From NCBI GenBank assembly GCA_016870945.1, contig VGAH01000034.1, forward strand, positions 1-9,732: DNA of 9,732 nucleotides, read 5' to 3'. Below the pieces are notes generated by a model, which worked only from the letters and a program-made list of their open reading frames with translations, did no database searches and had not been told where the DNA came from. Position numbers and translations under genes: made by a program. Origin of the DNA: Actinomycetota bacterium. Its GTDB lineage: Bacteria; Actinomycetota; Actinomycetes; S36-B12; UBA5976. Shown here one piece after another: positions 6,499 through 9,732 of the stretch (position 1 is its first letter; each line of letters opens with the position of its first letter).

Positions 6499-7638
6499 GT
6501 GAACGAGAGCCCCAGCCGCCCCAGTTTGAACGAGGGTTCGGCATCTGGCGGGCGGGCGTCACGGTGGCGCTCAGATCTTCGAGCGTCACGATGGCGCTCA
6601 GACCTTCGTGCGTCACTTGATTTAGATCGCTCGAAGTTGCAGTGGCGCTGGGCTGCGATCGGGGCCGTTCTTACGAGTGTTGTGGTGGCCATCGGTATAG
6701 CAGCCGGGCGAGACGACTTCGTGGTTTCGGTCGCGATAGGCATGGCGTTTACTGCTATCGCCAGCGTTGGTGCGCTCGAAGGTGACAAGTGGCGATCGAT
6801 GTTGTGGGCGACATTTTGGATGTCGATTGCTGCCACTGTCGGGCAATTGCTTTCACAAGCTGGTGACTGGCGAATTCTTTACATCGCGATTGCGGGTTTT
6901 GTTTTCGGATTCCTCGGTATTGCAGGTGCTAGGGCGAGTTTGATCGGGGTTTTATCACTCGTTGTCTTCATCGTTTTCAATGGCGGTGGGCAGTCGGGGT
7001 CGCTTAGTGCGGCGTTGGTGACGGGGTCTGCACTCGCGATGGGCGGGTTGCTCATATTCGTGGCCGGGGCGATCACCAAGATCGCAAATAGTCGCTCGAT
7101 TCTTCGTGAGTCTCGTCCGAGGCCTGGTTTTCTTACGCGGGTTCGAAATACCGAGCTTCGCGGTGAGTACTTGCGCCATGCAACACGACTTAGCATCGCG
7201 CTGGTAATCGCTGGGGCAATCGCCTTTTGGTTCAAGCGTGAATTCGACTTCCCTCATGATTATTGGATTCCGATGACTGTGGCGTGGGTTGCCCGTCCTG
7301 ATTTCGACGGAACTGTCTCTAGGGTCATTGCGCGGGTGGTAGGCACGGTAGTTGGTGTTGCAGCCGCCGCACTTGGAATAGAAATTCTGGACGCACAAGG
7401 TTTTGGGTTAACTGTTCTAGTCGGTATTGGCACTTGGGTGGCGTTGGTGTTTGTTTGGTCGAACTACGCGGTGGCCGTAATTGGTGTGACGATTTTGGTG
7501 CTGTCGTTATTTGCGGTTGAAGGTGATCGCTCATGGACTTCACTTGGCGTGCGCTTACTAGCGACAGTCATTGCTGGTTTGATCGTGATTGTTGTGAGTG
7601 AGCTTTGGCGCAAAGACGGCGTTGAGGGCGCTAGGTGA
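6499..7638 (+). CDS. FUSC-type integral membrane protein
   Basis: A 379-residue membrane protein of the fusaric-acid-resistance/aromatic-acid-exporter superfamily (FUSC_2, PF13515-like). Members are proposed to export aromatic acids or other small molecules, but the substrate here is unknown. Two blocks of helices (about 50-195 and 228-367) flank a basic cytoplasmic linker (about 196-227). The second block begins with YWIPMTVAWVARPDFDGTVSR (255-275) followed by RVVGTVVG (279-286), the typical FUSC signature. Residues 1-48 are polar and arginine-rich and contain a 9-residue tandem repeat (SRWRSDLRA, twice and a bit) encoded by a 27-bp DNA repeat; this is not part of the family core. The frame is open to 6427, but that part overlaps the divergent gene, so GTG 6499 is preferred. 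Its TGA overlaps the GTG of the next gene (GTGA), indicating translational coupling with the YihY-type protein. Confidence 0.87.
   Translation: MNESPSRPSLNEGSASGGRASRWRSDLRASRWRSDLRASLDLDRSKLQWRWAAIGAVLTSVVVAIGIAAGRDDFVVSVAIGMAFTAIASVGALEGDKWRSMLWATFWMSIAATVGQLLSQAGDWRILYIAIAGFVFGFLGIAGARASLIGVLSLVVFIVFNGGGQSGSLSAALVTGSALAMGGLLIFVAGAITKIANSRSILRESRPRPGFLTRVRNTELRGEYLRHATRLSIALVIAGAIAFWFKREFDFPHDYWIPMTVAWVARPDFDGTVSRVIARVVGTVVGVAAAALGIEILDAQGFGLTVLVGIGTWVALVFVWSNYAVAVIGVTILVLSLFAVEGDRSWTSLGVRLLATVIAGLIVIVVSELWRKDGVEGAR
6556..6616 (+). repeat. 27-bp tandem repeat, about 2.3 copies, inside the FUSC-type gene
   Basis: Unit 1 is 6556-6582, unit 2 is 6583-6609, and a partial third copy (GCGTCAC) ends at 6616. 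The two full units differ at only three positions. The repeat is a multiple of three and keeps the reading frame, encoding SRWRSDLRA repeated near the N-terminus. Copy-number change would lengthen or shorten the cytoplasmic tail without breaking the protein. Confidence 0.9.
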
Positions 7639-8591
7639 ATCGGTTACTTGCGTGGGCTGATAATTTTCAGGCCAACAGCCGCGCACTCGCTTACGTGGTT
7701 GGTGTCGCCAAAAAATATGGTGACGACAACGCAAGTCAATTTGCTGCGCTAATGACTTATTACAGTTTTTTGAGCATTTTCCCGTTGTTGCTCGCCACGG
7801 GTGTGGTGCTTAGCATCATTTTGGACGGTGACCCTGCGTTACAACAAGACATCTTCGATGAGCTAATCGGTGACCAACAGGTTCGACAAGACCTAGAAAA
7901 CGCGATCAGTCAGGTGAGCTCTGCTGCGTGGTGGGTTTTGCTACTGAGCCTGGGGGCGTTCTTATTTAGCGCACTTGGTGGGGTTTCAGCCGCGTATACG
8001 GCGTTGAACGCGATTTGGGCAGTACCCGTTCGAGAGCGATTGGCATTCGCGCCGCGGTATCTGCGGATGTTGGGGGTTTTGGTTGTGACTGTGGTTGGGG
8101 TGCTCTGCGCTGTGGTTTTGAACGTGCGCGTTTTGCCCGAAACGAGTTCAGGTTTATGGAGGTTTATTTCGATTTTTGTCAGTGTCGGAGTGGTGATTTT
8201 GGTTTTTTGGTTGAGCACGAAGTTGTTGCTGCGCGTGCAGCCTTCTGGGGTTGGGTTGGCAATTGCTGCGATTGTTGGCGGGGTCGCGGTGGCTGCGTTC
8301 GCCTTGAGCTTCTCGATGTTGATTGGTTTGCTGATATCTCGGGCAGGGCCCGTTTACGGCGGGTTGGCGTCGGTTGTTGGTGTGTTGGCTTTCTTCTTCT
8401 TGACGATGCAGGCTGTTGTTATTGCAAGTGAGGCTGGGTCAGTTTGGGCTTGGCGTTTGTGGCCGCGTGGGCTTGATTTAGCCGTGGCGCGCGCAGGGGA
8501 TTTGCGGGCCTACGAGGTTTACGCGCAAACCGGTTTGCGGGCACCGGGCGAACAAATCACCGTCAAGTGGCACGGCCCCACCGCCCCGTAA
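7635..8591 (+). CDS. YihY/virulence factor BrkB family membrane protein
   Basis: A 318-residue inner-membrane protein of the YihY/BrkB family (PF03631-like), once misnamed ribonuclease BN and of uncertain function. The family start FAALMTYYSFLSIFPLLLA (36-54) is clear, as are five further helices (about 99-119, 143-164, 176-196, 206-233, 246-263) and the end signature PVYGGLASVVGVLAFFFLT (239-257) followed by a helix ending EAGSVWAW. A soluble, partly amphipathic stretch (66-96) follows the first helix, as expected. The GTG start overlaps the FUSC stop by 4 bp, so both are made from one transcript and may act together in the membrane. The annotated stop is TAA at 8589-8591. The same frame continues after it for 21 codons of A/P/T/Q-rich sequence, so the tail may once have been longer or may be reached by readthrough. 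Confidence 0.9.
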   Translation: MNRLLAWADNFQANSRALAYVVGVAKKYGDDNASQFAALMTYYSFLSIFPLLLATGVVLSIILDGDPALQQDIFDELIGDQQVRQDLENAISQVSSAAWWVLLLSLGAFLFSALGGVSAAYTALNAIWAVPVRERLAFAPRYLRMLGVLVVTVVGVLCAVVLNVRVLPETSSGLWRFISIFVSVGVVILVFWLSTKLLLRVQPSGVGLAIAAIVGGVAVAAFALSFSMLIGLLISRAGPVYGGLASVVGVLAFFFLTMQAVVIASEAGSVWAWRLWPRGLDLAVARAGDLRAYEVYAQTGLRAPGEQITVKWHGPTAP

Positions 8592-8657
8592 TTCACCGCC
8601 GCCCAATTCGCTGAGGCCCAACCCACCGCCGCCCAACCCACCGCCGCCGCCAGTTAA
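8592..8657 (+). other. In-frame continuation of the YihY-type gene beyond its TAA
   Basis: Directly after the TAA at 8589-8591, the same frame reads 21 further codons to the next TAA (8655-8657), giving FTAAQFAEAQPTAAQPTAAA plus S. The composition (A, P, T, Q) continues smoothly from the annotated end GPTAP. A single change of TAA to CAA would restore one continuous tail. It is either a former C-terminus cut by a nonsense mutation, a readthrough extension, or chance. Confidence 0.45.
8616..8645 (+). repeat. 15-bp perfect tandem duplication
   Basis: GCCCAACCCACCGCC occurs twice back to back (8616-8630 and 8631-8645). A related partial copy (ACCGCCGCCCAA) lies just upstream at 8595-8606. In the frame of the upstream gene each unit encodes AQPTA. 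Confidence 0.85.
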
Positions 8658-8669
8658 GACGTCTCCAAA

Positions 8670-8687
8670 TATGCTGGTACCAGCATA
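8670..8687. promoter_or_regulatory. 18-bp perfect palindrome, probable operator of the toxin-antitoxin module
   Basis: TATGCTGGTACCAGCATA is identical to its own reverse complement over all 18 bases. It is centred about 62 bp upstream of the XRE-nucleotidyltransferase start. The right arm overlaps CATAAT (8684-8689), a possible -10 box. XRE-type antitoxins usually bind such dyads and repress their own operon, so autoregulation is the likely role. It lacks the following T-run of a terminator. The dyad is plain in the sequence; the function is inferred. Confidence 0.6.
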
Positions 8688-8740
8688 ATTTGCAACAACG
8701 GTAGCGGCGGTGCGAGACGGGGCGGGCGGGAAAAGAAAAC

Positions 8741-9244
8741 ATGGATGTTGGCTCGACCCTTGTGAAGTTGCGACTGCGAGCGCGCATGACGCAATCTGAA
8801 CTTGCTCATGGGGCAGGTACGTCCCAAGCGGCACTCGCGCGTTACGAATCGGGCACAGTCTCCCCGTCCATGAACACTTTCGAACGCTTGGTGCGAGCCG
8901 CAGGTGCGGAGGTGAAGATCAGCTACCCGAAAGCACCTCAAGCGACACTTGCAAGCCCCAAGGGGCGCCCACTACGTAAACGCCGCAAGAAGATTCTGGA
9001 GCTTGCAAAGGCCGCTGGTGCAACCAATGTTCGAGTCTTCGGATCCGTTGCTCGCGGCCAAGAAACTCGACGAAGTGACATCGACTTGTTGATTGATTAC
9101 GACTCAAGTCAAGGTGCGCTGCCATTGGCAGGCCTAAAGCAAGACTTGTCTCGCTTGCTCAAAACTAGGGTTGACGTTGTTCCTTGCGCGATGCTTAAGC
9201 CACACGTAGCCAAGACTGCGCTGACCGAGGCAATTCCCCTCTAA
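8741..9244 (+). CDS. XRE helix-turn-helix fused to MntA-type minimal nucleotidyltransferase antitoxin
   Basis: A 167-residue two-domain protein. Residues 5-55 form an XRE/Cro-type helix-turn-helix (LRLRARMTQSELAHGAGTSQ, then ALARYESGTVSPSMNTFERL). A basic linker rich in K and R (73-85) leads to a minimal nucleotidyltransferase domain (about 85-167). This carries the GSX10DXD signature: G101 S102, then ten residues to D113 and D115, with the third metal-binding acid at D145 in RVDVV. It ends EAIPL, as many such proteins do. MntA-type antitoxins neutralise HEPN toxins by adding AMP groups to a tyrosine near the active site, and the next reading frame is exactly such a HEPN protein. The fused DNA-binding domain would let the antitoxin repress its own promoter, and a perfect palindrome lies upstream. 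ATG 8741 is preceded by a G/A-rich stretch but no ideal ribosome site. All catalytic residues appear intact. Confidence 0.9.
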   Translation: MDVGSTLVKLRLRARMTQSELAHGAGTSQAALARYESGTVSPSMNTFERLVRAAGAEVKISYPKAPQATLASPKGRPLRKRRKKILELAKAAGATNVRVFGSVARGQETRRSDIDLLIDYDSSQGALPLAGLKQDLSRLLKTRVDVVPCAMLKPHVAKTALTEAIPL

Positions 9245-9601
9245 ATTCAAATCAATCGGCGCGATGACGCCAAACGAGTTAGCGACATTTTCACCGAAAT
9301 TCAGAGCGCATTAGAAGCGTGGCTCATTTACCAAACCGCAACCGCCTCTAAGAATGACGAGCTTTCGCGTGTTTCATTTAGAGCAATGCTGTTTTCGTTG
9401 ATGGCGATAGGTGAGGCCGTAAAGGGCTTGAGTGACTCTTTGCGCAACGCAAACCCTCAAAGACCCTGGGCTCAGATAGCAGGCATGAGAGATGTCTTGG
9501 CTCACGACTACTACGTAATTGATGAGGCCGTCGTGCTGCGAACAGTCGATGAATCTCTGCCTCAACTGCGAGAATGGTGTTTGCGACAAGCTGGTAGGTA
9601 A
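9245..9601 (+). CDS. HEPN-domain RNase toxin (HepT/DUF86 type), start codon unclear
   Basis: This frame encodes 118 residues of a complete-looking HepT (DUF86) protein. It has the opening RRDDAKRVSDIFTEIQ, a central FSLMAIGEAVKGLSDSLR, then PWAQIAGMRDVLAHDYY. The last holds the RX4HXY motif: R82, H87, and Y89, the position AMPylated by MntA in the studied pair. HepT toxins are RNases that halt growth when unmodified. The frame begins immediately after the antitoxin TAA and is in phase with it. It has no ATG, GTG or TTG before M48 (9386), and starting there would remove the first helix. Candidate starts are ATT 9245 or ATC 9251; ATC followed by NRRDDAKR looks like a typical HepT start with ATG changed by one base. 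Alternatives are TAA readthrough, giving a 286-codon three-domain fusion, or a silenced gene. No Shine-Dalgarno sequence precedes either candidate. The domain call is firm; the status is open. Confidence 0.75.
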   Translation: MQINRRDDAKRVSDIFTEIQSALEAWLIYQTATASKNDELSRVSFRAMLFSLMAIGEAVKGLSDSLRNANPQRPWAQIAGMRDVLAHDYYVIDEAVVLRTVDESLPQLREWCLRQAGR

Positions 9602-9620
9602 GACCGAATCGGGGGGGGTT

Positions 9621-9732
9621 GTGGGGAACTGGGCGTATGACGTGTTTTGGGGTGGGGCGACTCGGTTCACCACGGTCACGCACAAGTTCATCGACAAAGT
9701 CACTAGCGGAAAGTTCTGGCGGCACTTCCCCG
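9621..9732 (+). CDS. Probable 5' end of an unidentified gene running off the right edge
   Basis: From GTG 9621 the frame is open to the window edge, giving 37 codons that begin VGNWAYDVFWGGATRF and continue TTVTHKFIDKVTSGKF, then WRHFP. Third codon positions are mostly G or C, and the residue mix (W, F, Y, T, K, D) looks like a real protein rather than a shadow. The other two plus frames and the minus-strand frames give less protein-like sequence. A run of eight G (9611-9618) lies just before the GTG and could act as a crude ribosome site. It starts 19 nt after the HEPN stop, so it may belong to the same transcript. I do not recognise the family. Confidence 0.45.
   Translation, partial: MGNWAYDVFWGGATRFTTVTHKFIDKVTSGKFWRHFP

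Noticed and set aside
8478..8834. Minus-strand frame with a glycine-rich stretch (GGGGGLGGGGLG).
   Set aside because: It is antisense to the YihY end, the AQPTA repeats and the XRE domain; the glycines come from reading the CCGCC/GCC repeats on the other strand.
9264..9314. ATG at 9264 as an alternative HEPN start.
   Set aside because: It is in a different frame, reaches a stop after 16 codons, and the HEPN N-terminal residues are in the frame of the preceding TAA.
9378..9725. Open minus-strand frame beginning PELSASDFVDELVRDRG, opposite the HEPN gene.
   Set aside because: Most of it is antisense to a clear HEPN domain, and the segment at 9621-9732 reads as a better protein on the plus strand.

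Overview
The window looks like a stretch of chromosome from an actinobacterium with mid-range G+C and tightly packed genes. This is inferred from several things: GTG and TTG starts are common, the alcohol dehydrogenase resembles mycobacterial AdhC, the membrane-anchored alpha/beta hydrolase is of a type I know mainly from Actinobacteria, the secreted protein resembles mycobacterial PknH-sensor-like proteins, and several starts have a TANNNT-like hexamer only 6-7 nt upstream, as in leaderless transcripts. I cannot name a genus. No rRNA, tRNA, CRISPR array or transposase is visible, and no gap between genes exceeds 300 bases.

Layout, left to right. The left edge carries the 5' end of hisE on the minus strand. 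It is divergent from a small two-helix membrane protein with a histone-like basic tail (164-499, plus). That gene converges, with a 17-bp overlap, on a YczE-type membrane protein (483-1193, minus). The YczE-type gene is divergent, with only 35 bp between starts, from a full-length chromate-transporter-family protein (1229-2518, plus). Next comes a minus-strand operon, read from 6467 down to 2558: a secreted PknH-sensor-like protein, a membrane-anchored alpha/beta hydrolase of the Abhydrolase_9 type, and a zinc alcohol dehydrogenase whose start overlaps the hydrolase stop.

Thirty-one bases beyond the start of that operon, a plus-strand pair begins: a FUSC-type membrane protein and a YihY/BrkB-type membrane protein, coupled by a 4-bp GTGA overlap.

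The right end holds the most interesting part, a toxin-antitoxin module (8741-9601). The antitoxin is an XRE helix-turn-helix fused to a minimal nucleotidyltransferase with the GSX10DXD signature. It is followed by a HEPN toxin with the RX4HXY signature, as in MntA/HepT systems. An 18-bp perfect palindrome lies upstream and is a good operator candidate. The HEPN reading frame continues in the same frame directly after the antitoxin TAA and has no ATG, GTG or TTG before residue 48. It therefore needs a non-AUG start, stop-codon readthrough, or has lost its start. A similar in-frame continuation after a TAA stop follows the YihY-type gene. A probable new reading frame of unknown identity runs off the right edge.
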